Part shown: in pieces, positions 1 through 8,019 of the stretch
Layout of the letters: each line of letters starts with the position of its first letter
Numbering within the stretch: position 1 is the first letter of the stretch
From: G963556115 sp963667375
Lineage (GTDB): Bacteria > Planctomycetota > SZUA-567
Reading direction: 5' to 3'
DNA length: 64,000 nucleotides
NCBI GenBank assembly: GCA_963667375.1
Contig: OY763323.1
Location: 248,001-312,000 of the forward strand
The notes under the pieces: generated by a model
What the model was told of the DNA's origin: nothing
What the model saw: the letters and a program-made list of their open reading frames with translations, nothing else
Database searches by the model: none
Position numbers and translations under genes: made by a program

Positions 1-1
1 C

Positions 2-1285
2 TGCCTGGCTATTGACGGACAGATGGCGGGAATCATCGGTATCGACCGCAGCGGCCACGCGGTCACGCCCTATGACTCCTGGCTTGACACCCGCTGTACA
101 CCCTATATCAAACTGCTGAAAAAAGAAGCCGAAATGGAGATTTTGTCTAAGACCGGCAACACACCCAGCTTCAACCATGGCCCAAAAATACTCTGGTGGC
201 AGCATGAACGCCCCGAAACATACGAAAAAATAGCCAGCTTCGTACAGCCCGGAGGTTACGCCGCAATGCGTCTGTGCGGACTGACCGCGGAGGAGGCCTT
301 TATCGACCGGACCTACCTGCACTTCTCCGGTTTTGCCGACAATCAGGGAGCGATCTGGGATAAAGGACTGACCGAACATTTCAAGGTTGATATGAATAAA
401 CTGCCGCAGATCACCGAGTCCACCCGCATCATCGGCGAGATGACAGCGGAGATGGCTGAAAACTGCGGTCTGAAGCATCCGATAAAAGTTGCCGCAGGCT
501 GCGGTGACACCGCTGCTTCCTTCCTCTCCTGCGGTGCAGTTGAAGAAGGAATATGTGTCGATGTTGCCGGAACCGCCAGTGTCTTCGCCGCCACCGTTAA
601 AGAATTCGCCTATGACCGCAAAGAACAGGTAATGGGCTGCAGTGCTTCCGCGACCGCCGGTCTCTGGCATCCATACGCCTACATCAACGGCGGGGGAATG
701 AATCTGGAGTGGTATATCGAGAAGATTCTGGGTCGGGAGAAGAACGATCCGGAGCGTTTTTCCGATCTGCAGCCGGAGAAACTCACACCGGCGGCGACCG
801 ATCCGCTGTTTATCCCGCATATGGCCGGCAGGGTAACCCCGGCGATGCCGGAACTGCGCGGTACCTTCGCCGGTCTCACCTGGAACCATACCAGACAGGA
901 TATGTTCATGGCCATCCTTGAAAGTGTGGCGCTGGAATACGGTGTTTACTATAACGCCCTGCAAAGTATGTACCCGGATCTGCAGCTGCGCGATACCCGT
1001 ATTACCGGCGGCGGCGAATCCAGCCGTATCTGGAAGGAGATAAAGTCCGCAATTCTGCAGACCCCTCTTACCGCCATCACCCCGTCATACGGAGCACCTA
1101 TGGGTTCGGCGATAATAGCCGGCTGCGCCTGCGGTGTCTTCGCCAATACCAAGTCCGCAACCGACAGCTGGATAACACTGAAAGACTCGGTAGAAGCCGA
1201 CCCCAGCCTCTATCCACACTATCAGCGGCGTGTCACCATGTATAAAAAACTGATAGACAACCTTGACAGTTTTTACTCGATATAG
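2..1285 (+). CDS. FGGY-family carbohydrate kinase (5' truncated by window edge)
   Basis: Cytoplasmic ATP-dependent sugar kinase of the xylulokinase/FGGY family, phosphorylating a sugar or polyol before catabolism. The frame is open to the left edge, and the bases before the first Met encode the conserved substrate-side motif (AIDGQMAGIIGID), so the true start lies outside the window. Visible motifs, numbered from that Met: a GCGDTAAS catalytic-Asp motif near residue 158, the FGGY C-terminal ATP-site motif GGGESSRIWKEI near 340, and a PMGSAIIAG stretch near 370. The ordinary C-terminus argues against a broken gene. A DeoR-type repressor follows 66 bases downstream in the same direction, a usual arrangement for sugar catabolic operons. 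The substrate cannot be read from sequence; xylulose, fuculose/rhamnulose or autoinducer-type substrates are all possible. Confidence 0.88.
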   Translation, partial: CLAIDGQMAGIIGIDRSGHAVTPYDSWLDTRCTPYIKLLKKEAEMEILSKTGNTPSFNHGPKILWWQHERPETYEKIASFVQPGGYAAMRLCGLTAEEAFIDRTYLHFSGFADNQGAIWDKGLTEHFKVDMNKLPQITESTRIIGEMTAEMAENCGLKHPIKVAAGCGDTAASFLSCGAVEEGICVDVAGTASVFAATVKEFAYDRKEQVMGCSASATAGLWHPYAYINGGGMNLEWYIEKILGREKNDPERFSDLQPEKLTPAATDPLFIPHMAGRVTPAMPELRGTFAGLTWNHTRQDMFMAILESVALEYGVYYNALQSMYPDLQLRDTRITGGGESSRIWKEIKSAILQTPLTAITPSYGAPMGSAIIAGCACGVFANTKSATDSWITLKDSVEADPSLYPHYQRRVTMYKKLIDNLDSFYSI

Positions 1286-1351
1286 AGAATGTTATACAGT
1301 TTTAATAACCGCAGCATGTACCGATGCCGGTGCAGATAAGGAATACTAATC

Positions 1352-2152
1352 ATGAATTCTAATGCAAATGAAGCGGAGAGGGTTCTGTTTGCCGAAGAAC
1401 GGAAGAAGAAACTGGTAGAATTCATTACCAGCCACCGCCGCGTTACCGTCCCGGAACTCTGCGATAATTTTTCTGTATCCAGCGCGACAATCCGCAATGA
1501 CCTGCGTGAACTCGATGAAGCCGGTCTGATAACCCGCACCCACGGGGGAGCGATAAAGAAATCACAGACCAGTTTCGAGACGGTAATCGACAACCGCGCG
1601 CAGAACAATCCTGAGGGTAAAAACTATACCGCAGAGCTGGCACTGGAGGATATCAAGGATAATGACACCATCATACTCGATGCCGGTACCACCACTCAGG
1701 CGCTGGCGCGTCTGCTCTACCAGCGCAAGAATATCTCGGTCGTGACCAATGACTTCAAGATAGCCTCAATCCTCGAAAACAACGAGTATGACTGCGAGGT
1801 CTACTTTATCGGCGGTCTGCTGCGCAAAGGATTTCACTGCACCGTAGTGAACGGCATGCTCTCCATGCTCGACTCGCTCTCGGTTGATAAAGCCTTTATG
1901 GGAGCGAACTCATTCTCGGTCAGAAAAGGTGCCGGCACCCCGGACATGACCCAGGCCGAGATCAAGAAACAGATGATCGAAATCGCCAACAAGGTTATAA
2001 TCCTCTGTGACAGCAGCAAACTGGAGACCGATTCCTTTGTTACCTTCGCCCGTCCGGAGCAGGTAGACCTTCTGGTCACCGACAGTATCAGCGCCGAAGT
2101 CATGCAGCTCTACAATGATAAAGATATCTGCGTGAAATCCCGTAATACCTGA
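1352..2152 (+). CDS. DeoR-family transcriptional regulator
   Basis: DNA-binding repressor that usually senses a phosphorylated sugar. The N-terminal helix-turn-helix (about residues 14-68) has the DeoR signature: VTVPELCDNFSVSSATIRNDL followed by L.R.HGGA. The C-terminal sensor domain (about 85-240) shows the sugar-phosphate-isomerase-like motifs DAGTTTQALA, VVTNDFKIA and DKAFMGANS. 266 residues is close to the usual 250-260. The start is supported by AAGGA nine bases upstream. Following the FGGY kinase, it probably responds to that kinase's product. A strong terminator lies just downstream. The likely targets are the kinase operon and perhaps the permease at 2424, whose promoter is flanked by a perfect inverted repeat (inference). 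Confidence 0.93.
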   Translation: MNSNANEAERVLFAEERKKKLVEFITSHRRVTVPELCDNFSVSSATIRNDLRELDEAGLITRTHGGAIKKSQTSFETVIDNRAQNNPEGKNYTAELALEDIKDNDTIILDAGTTTQALARLLYQRKNISVVTNDFKIASILENNEYDCEVYFIGGLLRKGFHCTVVNGMLSMLDSLSVDKAFMGANSFSVRKGAGTPDMTQAEIKKQMIEIANKVIILCDSSKLETDSFVTFARPEQVDLLVTDSISAEVMQLYNDKDICVKSRNT

Positions 2153-2186
2153 GCCACTCTATCCCACCGGCGCACCAGCTATTTCC

Positions 2187-2220
2187 TCAGCCCGCACTCA
2201 CTGCTGCGGGCTGATTTTTT
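2187..2220 (+). terminator. Rho-independent terminator after the DeoR gene
   Basis: Perfect 10-bp stem (TCAGCCCGCA with TGCGGGCTGA), 8-base loop, then six T residues. It sits 34 bases after the DeoR stop and closes the kinase-regulator unit. Confidence 0.9.
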
Positions 2221-2345
2221 CAATCAGCCAGCACTCCAGTTGAGCTCCTGCCAGCACCAGCTCCAGCCGCATACTCAAATTTTCAGCGATAAATTCCAAG
2301 ATTAGCGCTGGCAGACATCACCGGTCTGCATCCAGATCCTAATAA

Positions 2346-2401
2346 TTAACATATTATCAATATTCTTGACTTTATTTACCAGATTTACAATAATATGTTA
2401 A
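2346..2401 (+). promoter_or_regulatory. Sigma70-like promoter flanked by a 12-bp perfect inverted repeat
   Basis: TTGACT (2366-2371) and AATAAT (2389-2394) with a 17-base spacer make a good -35/-10 pair upstream of the permease at 2424. The arms TTAACATATTAT (2346-2357) and ATAATATGTTAA (2390-2401) are exact reverse complements, 44 bp centre to centre (about four helical turns). The right arm covers the -10 box. This arrangement suits a repressor that loops or blocks the promoter; the adjacent DeoR protein is the first candidate, by inference only. Confidence 0.65.
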
Positions 2402-2423
2402 CAATTTCTTTTACTTACAAAAT

Positions 2424-3470
2424 ATGCCAATGAAAAGCAAAGACAAAACACCTTATCTAATTTTCGGAATAGTCGCAGTCATCTGGCTGCTCGCCTTTCC
2501 GTACTTCAAAGAGAGTTTCCTCAAAGAATACTCCTTTATGCCGCTGCTGGGCATCGTTGCGGCCACCGTAGCCAATACCACCCCCGCCGCCGCCGGCATT
2601 GTCTACTTCCCGGTACTGACCAAGCTCCACATCAGCCCCTTCACCGCATTCCAGTTCAGCCTGATCATTCAGGCATACGGCATGAGCCTGGGAACCTTCA
2701 AATGGTACCGGCTCAACAGTAAGCTCTTTCTCAAGGACATCCTGCCGGTCTGCATACTTGGCGGAATGACCGGAGTAACCCTCGGCATCACCGTCTTTCC
2801 GCTCAAAAGTCCGGAGCTGCTGATCATCACCTTCAACACGGTGGCGTTTATCTTTACCCAGGTGGTGTTCTTCTCCATACTCTTCAAATGCCAGTATCCG
2901 AACCTGACCCTGGATCTTACCCGTTCCCGGACAGTTATTCTCTTCTGTATCTCACTGCTCGGAGGCATAATCTCGGGCTGGATCGGCTTTGGAATTGACA
3001 CCATATTCTACTTTATTCTCACTATCGCCTTCAAGGTCAACCCCGCTATAGCCATCGTGACCTCAATCTGCCTGATGGCAATCACCTCGATCTTCGGCAC
3101 GGTACTGAATATTATCTTTAATAATGTTCCCTTCGCCCTCTGGTACTCCGCCATCCCGGGAGTAACCATCGCCGGGCTCTTTCTGGCCTCGTTTATCGCG
3201 GTCAAAATCGGAGCCAAAAATGTACTGCTGCTCTTCACCTTCTTCCTCTGCTCGGACTTCTTCCTTACCCTCTGGACACAGGACACCATACCCATGAGCC
3301 AGGCGCTGCGTACCGGCATCACCTACGCTCTGGTTATCTATCTGCTGGCAATACATGTCAAAATTTTCAAACAGGGATACCGGGACATGACCGGAGCTCT
3401 CGGCGAATTCAAGGACCGATCGGCAGAACCTTCAGCAAGTCCTGTCGAAAAAAAACCACCGCAAAAATAA
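2424..3470 (+). CDS. TSUP/TauE-SafE-like membrane permease
   Basis: Integral inner-membrane protein of 348 residues with about eight to nine hydrophobic segments and a short charged C-terminal tail (last ~30 residues). Two glycine-rich repeat halves (around residues 40-70 with AATVANTTPAAAG, and around 180-200 with GGIISGWIGFGID) are typical of TSUP (TauE/SafE, DUF81) transporters, which move sulfite, sulfonates or other small organic anions. No good Shine-Dalgarno is seen; translation may begin at Met1 or Met3 (2430). It stands alone behind its own promoter and after the terminator of the DeoR gene. The substrate is unknown; a sulfur anion is possible from the family, but neighbours do not decide it. 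Confidence 0.8.
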   Translation: MPMKSKDKTPYLIFGIVAVIWLLAFPYFKESFLKEYSFMPLLGIVAATVANTTPAAAGIVYFPVLTKLHISPFTAFQFSLIIQAYGMSLGTFKWYRLNSKLFLKDILPVCILGGMTGVTLGITVFPLKSPELLIITFNTVAFIFTQVVFFSILFKCQYPNLTLDLTRSRTVILFCISLLGGIISGWIGFGIDTIFYFILTIAFKVNPAIAIVTSICLMAITSIFGTVLNIIFNNVPFALWYSAIPGVTIAGLFLASFIAVKIGAKNVLLLFTFFLCSDFFLTLWTQDTIPMSQALRTGITYALVIYLLAIHVKIFKQGYRDMTGALGEFKDRSAEPSASPVEKKPPQK

Positions 3471-3772
3471 AACCCGGCAGCGAGCAGCTACAAGCGGCAA
3501 ATGCCGGTATTACACTATTATATCAGCAGTAGCAACAATCTTAAACACTCAATATACCAGTATGTGTAATAAATACAGTTTATTTATTTACTTGCAATCA
3601 TGTAGTAATAAGAGTACGATTTTTAGAATAAAAATATAAGATTAATTATACATACCAGCGGTCACAGGCATCGTTAAACCGGCAATCGGTATATTTATAT
3701 AATAAATATTGAACTCCAGCGGCCATACTTAATATGAATGCATCCTCGTTATATAAACAATAAAAGGACATG
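3471..3772. other. AT-rich intergenic region before the PhzF gene
   Basis: About 300 bases, mostly AT-rich. No open frame with coding character and no clear terminator was found. The Shine-Dalgarno of the PhzF gene (AAGGA, 3764-3768) lies at its end. Confidence 0.6.
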
Positions 3773-4660
3773 ATGAGTACAGAAATAGAATTTAAAAAAA
3801 TACATGCCTTCGCCACCGAGACTGCTCAGGGAAATCCTGCCGGCTATGTCCGCACAGAGAGAGAACTGCCACCGGCAATAATGCAGAAGTTTGCAGCTGA
3901 ACTCAAAGGTTTTGTCTCCGAAGTAGTCTTTGTCACACCGGGAGATACCGGTATTGATTTCAATCTCCGCTATTTCTCCTGTGAACGTGAGGTCCCTTTC
4001 TGTGGTCACGGCACACTGGCAACAGTTAATTATATCGTTTCTGAAAGTCCGGAACTTAGCGACCGAGACATAATACGCATCAAAACCAGTAAAGGAATTC
4101 TGGGTATCGAGAACCTCTACAAAAAATGCCAATCTGTATTCATTTATGCTCCGTCGAAAACCATTCTAACTTCAGCGGTAAATAACCGGGAACTGGCCGC
4201 CGCCCTGAATATCGGTGAAAATGCTATAGACAGCGGCTATCCTGTGAAAATCTATAACGCCGGTCTGGACACACTCATTGTTCCGCTCCGATCAGCCACA
4301 GCGGTAACTGCATGTGCACCGGATTATCAGCAGCTGCGTGAATTCTGCTTCGCCTCAAACTGCTCGATTGTCGTCATCTTCTCAACCGCTACCACCCTTA
4401 CGGAAAGCAGCTTCCGAACCCGTGTTTTCGCTCCGACCTTCGGTTATCTCGAAGATCCGGCAACCGGCTCAGGTAATTCCGCTCTGGCATACTATCTGGA
4501 GGATAATAAGCTCTGGGATGGTTCAGATATGATTATTGAGCAGGGAACAGCGGTGACACATCCCAACCTGGTCTATATCCGCAAGCCTCTACATAACCCG
4601 GCAGGAGTGATGTTCGGCGGAAAAAGTATGATTAAGATGGAGGGGAAATACTATCTCTAG
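3773..4660 (+). CDS. PhzF-family isomerase
   Basis: Cytoplasmic enzyme of the PhzF / diaminopimelate-epimerase-like fold (about 295 residues, normal length). Family signatures are present: QGNPAG near residue 19, the catalytic glutamate in GFVSEVVFV (Glu50 in this numbering), FCGHGTLA around residue 77, and the second-domain motif EDPATGSGNSALAYYL near 225. Two ATGs overlap the start; AAGGA is only one base from the first (3770) but four from the second, so Met at 3773 is preferred. PhzF itself isomerises trans-2,3-dihydro-3-hydroxyanthranilate in phenazine synthesis, but most chromosomal homologues have no known substrate, and no phenazine genes are nearby. The SDR gene follows 71 bases downstream, perhaps co-transcribed. 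Confidence 0.9.
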   Translation: MSTEIEFKKIHAFATETAQGNPAGYVRTERELPPAIMQKFAAELKGFVSEVVFVTPGDTGIDFNLRYFSCEREVPFCGHGTLATVNYIVSESPELSDRDIIRIKTSKGILGIENLYKKCQSVFIYAPSKTILTSAVNNRELAAALNIGENAIDSGYPVKIYNAGLDTLIVPLRSATAVTACAPDYQQLREFCFASNCSIVVIFSTATTLTESSFRTRVFAPTFGYLEDPATGSGNSALAYYLEDNKLWDGSDMIIEQGTAVTHPNLVYIRKPLHNPAGVMFGGKSMIKMEGKYYL

Positions 4661-4731
4661 AAGCTTGGCTGGAACAGCAGCAACCAGAATTATGCTACAC
4701 CTGTTAATTATATAATGAAAGCATAAACACT

Positions 4732-5448
4732 ATGAAAAATGCCATAATAATCGGTGCAAGCTCCGGAATCGGACGTGAACTGGCGCTCCAGCTGACAGCA
4801 ATGAATTACCGCCTCGGCGTAACCGCCAGACGTGAAGACCTGCTTAAAAAACTCGAAGCGGCTTTGAATAAAGATTCATTCACCCAAAAAATGGATATCA
4901 CTGATACTGAAAATGCTATCACAGTTTTTTCCGAGATTGCCGGAAAACTCGGTACTGTGGATCTGGTGATTATCAGCGCCGGAACCGGTTATATTGATAC
5001 CCGGATGCCATGGGAAAACGACAGACAGACTATCGATGTGAATGTTCGCGGCTTCACGGCGATAGCCAATACCGCCTACAAGCTCTTCAAAGAACAGGGT
5101 CATGGACACCTGGCAGGCATCTCTTCGGTAGCTGCCGTACGCGGCGGCGCGACCGCAGCCTACAACGCCTCAAAAGCCTATGTGAGTTCATATCTTACCG
5201 GTTTACGTGCCAAAGCGGCCAAGGAAAAGCTCTCCTTAACCGTCAGTGATATCCGACCGGGTTTAGTTGACACGGCGATGGCACAGGGGGAAGGCCTGTT
5301 CTGGGTAGCTCCGGTACCCAAAGCGGCAAAGCAGATCATACAGTCGATTGAACGCAAAAAACGTGTTGCCTATATCACCAAGCGCTGGCGGCTGATAGCC
5401 CTGCTGCTCAGAATACTGCCGGAAAGAATCTACAATCGTCTGGCCTGA
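4732..5448 (+). CDS. Short-chain dehydrogenase/reductase (SDR)
   Basis: NAD(P)-dependent oxidoreductase with a Rossmann fold. The dinucleotide motif GASSGIG is at residues 8-14, an Arg-Arg after the second strand (ARRED) favours NADPH, and the catalytic set is Ser131 with Tyr144-x3-Lys148 (YNASK). Length (238) is normal for classical SDRs. The last ~30 residues (KRWRLIALLLRILPERIYNRLA) are basic and hydrophobic, as in the YbbO/DltE-like subgroup that acts on lipid or aldehyde substrates near the membrane. The substrate is unknown. It sits behind the PhzF gene on the same strand; no terminator was seen between them. Confidence 0.92.
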   Translation: MKNAIIIGASSGIGRELALQLTAMNYRLGVTARREDLLKKLEAALNKDSFTQKMDITDTENAITVFSEIAGKLGTVDLVIISAGTGYIDTRMPWENDRQTIDVNVRGFTAIANTAYKLFKEQGHGHLAGISSVAAVRGGATAAYNASKAYVSSYLTGLRAKAAKEKLSLTVSDIRPGLVDTAMAQGEGLFWVAPVPKAAKQIIQSIERKKRVAYITKRWRLIALLLRILPERIYNRLA

Positions 5449-5458
5449 GGCCTGAGGT

Positions 5459-5746
5459 TCATTTGGAATCATAAGGCCGGCTGCAATCACTGCAGCTGAA
5501 AAGGCAGGTAACACACGCGACCAGCAGCGAAACACCCATACAGGTAAAGAAGTCGGTCATACTGCAGGGATTGGCTGAAAGCAGCGTCATGATACAGAGT
5601 ATAAGCCAGCCGGAAGTTGCGACATTCAATAAAATAAGTATTGTCATCAACACACAACGCCGAGTACCGGCTGCACCGTCTGTAGCGGTCTTACTCTTTC
5701 CTTCATACTTTCCGTCAAAGAATCCCTGCGCAATATTATTTTCCAT
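5459..5746 (-). CDS. Small two-helix membrane protein, unknown function
   Basis: A 95-residue open frame, unrecognised. It has a hydrophilic N-terminus (about 30 residues), two hydrophobic segments (roughly residues 33-57 and 68-85) and a short Cys-containing tail. An AGGTGAT Shine-Dalgarno precedes the ATG by about three to five bases, which supports translation. It faces the SDR gene tail to tail, only 10 bases away. It could be a real small inner-membrane protein or a chance frame; the Shine-Dalgarno and paired hydrophobic segments tip the balance toward real. Confidence 0.5.
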   Translation of the reverse strand: MENNIAQGFFDGKYEGKSKTATDGAAGTRRCVLMTILILLNVATSGWLILCIMTLLSANPCSMTDFFTCMGVSLLVACVTCLFSCSDCSRPYDSK

Positions 5747-6196
5747 ACATCACCTGAATACTGTCAAAACCAATAAATAATCGACTACCCTATAACTCGT
5801 CAAAGCAGCTGCAAATTGCTTTCTCTTCGACAAATCGCGGCCGCAACCATCACACACACACTGGGCAAAACACCCAATTGTCACTCTAAAAACCCTGACT
5901 CAACATACATATACGAAGTGATTCGCAGAAAAAATACATATTTTCTGCTTTTTTTTAAACTTTTTACCTATTATTACCGTAAATTCACAATTATTTTCAG
6001 TGTAATCTCTATAACCCCGCAGCACCCGAGTACCCTAAACCGCCTTCCGCCCGAGATTCCGGCATAATTCCGGAAGTTTTTAGCTTTTATCACCTATTGA
6101 ATTACTGCCCCCACTATAAAAAAAACTTCAAGCCACTGCATAACTACAGACAGCTTGAAGTAATTAAAATTGAAGTATAATTGTGTAGTATAAAAT
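5747..6196. other. Intergenic region between two minus-strand genes
   Basis: About 450 bases without a convincing gene. It holds the terminator of the lipoprotein gene at 6118-6161 and, at its left end, the leader of the small membrane protein gene. The rest is AT-rich with no structure that I can name. Confidence 0.55.
6118..6161 (-). terminator. Rho-independent terminator of the lipoprotein gene
   Basis: Read on the minus strand: a 9-bp stem (ACTTCAAGC / GCTTGAAGT) with a 19-base loop followed by eight T residues, about 35 bases after the stop of the lipoprotein gene. Confidence 0.8.
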
Positions 6197-7735
6197 CTAT
6201 TTCGCTTTTTTCAGCAGCTTCTCCGGCACATCCTCTTGCTTTACCCTGCTGAAACGCACCCCTTTGGCGTTACGGTCGACATCGCATTCAATAGTATTTG
6301 CATCAATAACCGTTATTACCGGAAGGGAAGAACTGCCGTTATTATTACACATCCTGATTTTATCATTTACCTTTCCCTGAAAATACCCCAGAACTCCCCG
6401 CCCCAGCACAATAGCATTCTTATAGCCGTCGGTATGCAGCGCATACACCACATCCTCGACTACCTTACCGGTATTTTTCCCGAATCTGATCACCATAAAT
6501 GCATAGAGATCCTTAGTAACAGGCTGCTGTGACTTCCAGAATCCGGCGAGTGGATTAATCACATCCTTATAGGAAGCCAGAGCTTTTTTTGCAGCCTCAT
6601 TATTCAGCCGCCGATACAGGTACCAGGGCTGGCGCACACCGAAACGCACCATGATTTTATCCGGATCCAGATATACCGCGCTCACAAAGTAGCCAGGACG
6701 AAAATACTTATTACCCTTGGGTGAAATATATAACTGCGGTGATTTCTTGGTTATTTCAGAATCAATCTTCATGCTATGCCCATCGGTATACAGCACACCC
6801 TCAGAAAACGCGATAACCTTATAGACATCGCCTTCACCCTCCAGCTGCCAGAATCCCTTCAGATTCTTCAAGTCCGGCTGATCATGAGCTGCTATTTCCT
6901 CCCGTGTCGTGCGGCGGTATCGCTTTTCCTGCGGACTCAAGCCGCCGAGACCTTCCAAAGTCACCAGCACCCGGCCTTCATCTTCAAATCCTTTGACCGC
7001 AAATAGTTTGACAGCGGGTTTATCAGCAAAACAGAAAGCGGAATACAGTGTTTCACCCTTAGGTGTTTTATATATCCAGTCCACTACCGAGAATGGTTTC
7101 ACTTCGTCACGATACTCCAATTTACTGTCATGCAACTCCAGGACATTATACTCATGTCCAAGGATCCAGTCATTGCCGGACATTTCCACCCATAAGCCCT
7201 GCGCCTGCTTTTCTAGAATCTTATTGCTGGCCGCTTCCTCCGCAAGTTTTTTCTCCCGCGCCTGACGCTTCTCTGCAGCTGCTTTTTCCCGGGCCTGACG
7301 CTCCTCTTCCGCCTGTTTAAGGCGTGCCTGCCGTTGCTCCTCCTTCTGCTTGCGAATTGCCTCTAGAGCCTCAGCCTTCGCCTTGGCAACAGACTCCATC
7401 TCCTCCTTGGACGAGCGCACAAAACTCTTCTTACCAACCAGCGGCAACTCGATTATGATATTATCATCATCGCTGAGAATAAGACGGAGCAGATCCTGCT
7501 GTGTCCCCGCTTCACGCACCATCACCACATCATCGATATCGGCAAGAATAATCCCATCCTTCCTCTCTCCATCAAAAACGATATAATTCTTTCCAATCTC
7601 AATGAACCCGGGGTACGCACCGTTCTTTACATCCTTCTCTTTCCAGAAGCCCAGCACTTTATCAGAATTACTGCCACAGCCGGCAAGCAGAATAAGAACC
7701 ACAACCACAATTATTGAAATCCTTGATAACCGCAT
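6197..7735 (-). CDS. Lipoprotein with coiled coil and four G-x-W modules
   Basis: A 512-residue envelope lipoprotein that I do not recognise as a named family. A signal peptide ends in the lipobox LLAGC with lipid-attachment Cys20. Four similar modules each begin with Gly-(Phe/Leu)-Trp: near residues 29 (GFWKEKD), 180 (GLWVEMS), 294 (GFWQLEGEGD) and 398 (GFWKSQQ), like the opening strand of lipocalin-type beta-barrels. Between the first and second lies a highly charged Ala/Glu/Lys/Arg/Gln coiled coil (about 105-178) with repeating RQAR units. The start is supported by GGGAG seven bases upstream and by a strong promoter. It is transcribed alone. A structural or binding role at the outer membrane is plausible but not shown. 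Confidence 0.8.
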   Translation of the reverse strand: MRLSRISIIVVVVLILLAGCGSNSDKVLGFWKEKDVKNGAYPGFIEIGKNYIVFDGERKDGIILADIDDVVMVREAGTQQDLLRLILSDDDNIIIELPLVGKKSFVRSSKEEMESVAKAKAEALEAIRKQKEEQRQARLKQAEEERQAREKAAAEKRQAREKKLAEEAASNKILEKQAQGLWVEMSGNDWILGHEYNVLELHDSKLEYRDEVKPFSVVDWIYKTPKGETLYSAFCFADKPAVKLFAVKGFEDEGRVLVTLEGLGGLSPQEKRYRRTTREEIAAHDQPDLKNLKGFWQLEGEGDVYKVIAFSEGVLYTDGHSMKIDSEITKKSPQLYISPKGNKYFRPGYFVSAVYLDPDKIMVRFGVRQPWYLYRRLNNEAAKKALASYKDVINPLAGFWKSQQPVTKDLYAFMVIRFGKNTGKVVEDVVYALHTDGYKNAIVLGRGVLGYFQGKVNDKIRMCNNNGSSSLPVITVIDANTIECDVDRNAKGVRFSRVKQEDVPEKLLKKAK

Positions 7736-7782
7736 AAATATCTCCCGTATTTATCCAATCTGTTTACAAACAACCACGCCAG

Positions 7783-7812
7783 ATTATACATACTGTGAAA
7801 TCCAATTGTCAA
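7783..7812 (-). promoter_or_regulatory. Sigma70 consensus promoter of the lipoprotein gene
   Basis: On the minus strand: TTGACA (7807-7812) and TATAAT (7783-7788), both perfect consensus, with an 18-base spacer, about 50 bases upstream of the lipoprotein start. Confidence 0.85.
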
Positions 7813-7962
7813 GTTAATTATCACTAATATAAAATCCACTGTATAACTCTACAAAAACAGCTAAAGCCGGCAGCTGCAGACCGCAATATCCCCTTACAGT
7901 TTCCTCCAGCAGTTTAAAACAGACCGACCTCAAAACAGCAGCCGCTCCCCCTAAATCTGAAA

Positions 7963-7993
7963 CAGCCGGTACCGTTAGCGACGGTACCGGCTG
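7963..7993 (-). terminator. Strong hairpin after the RND operon (probable terminator)
   Basis: Perfect 13-bp stem (CAGCCGGTACCGT with ACGGTACCGGCTG) and a 5-base loop, 26 bases beyond the stop of the RND pump gene. The following T tract on the minus strand is short and interrupted (TTTCAGATTT), so it is either a weak intrinsic terminator or a 3'-end stabilising hairpin. Confidence 0.65.
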
Positions 7994-8019
7994 CAACTGC
8001 TGCAAAATCAGTTTATAAT

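Noticed and set aside
3749..4132. Minus-strand frame overlapping the PhzF gene
   Set aside because: It is the shadow of a clearly recognised gene on the opposite strand.
5816..6067. Plus-strand 83-codon frame in the gap after the small membrane protein
   Set aside because: Composition is like non-coding DNA, with Thr/Tyr/Phe-rich low complexity and no ribosome site.
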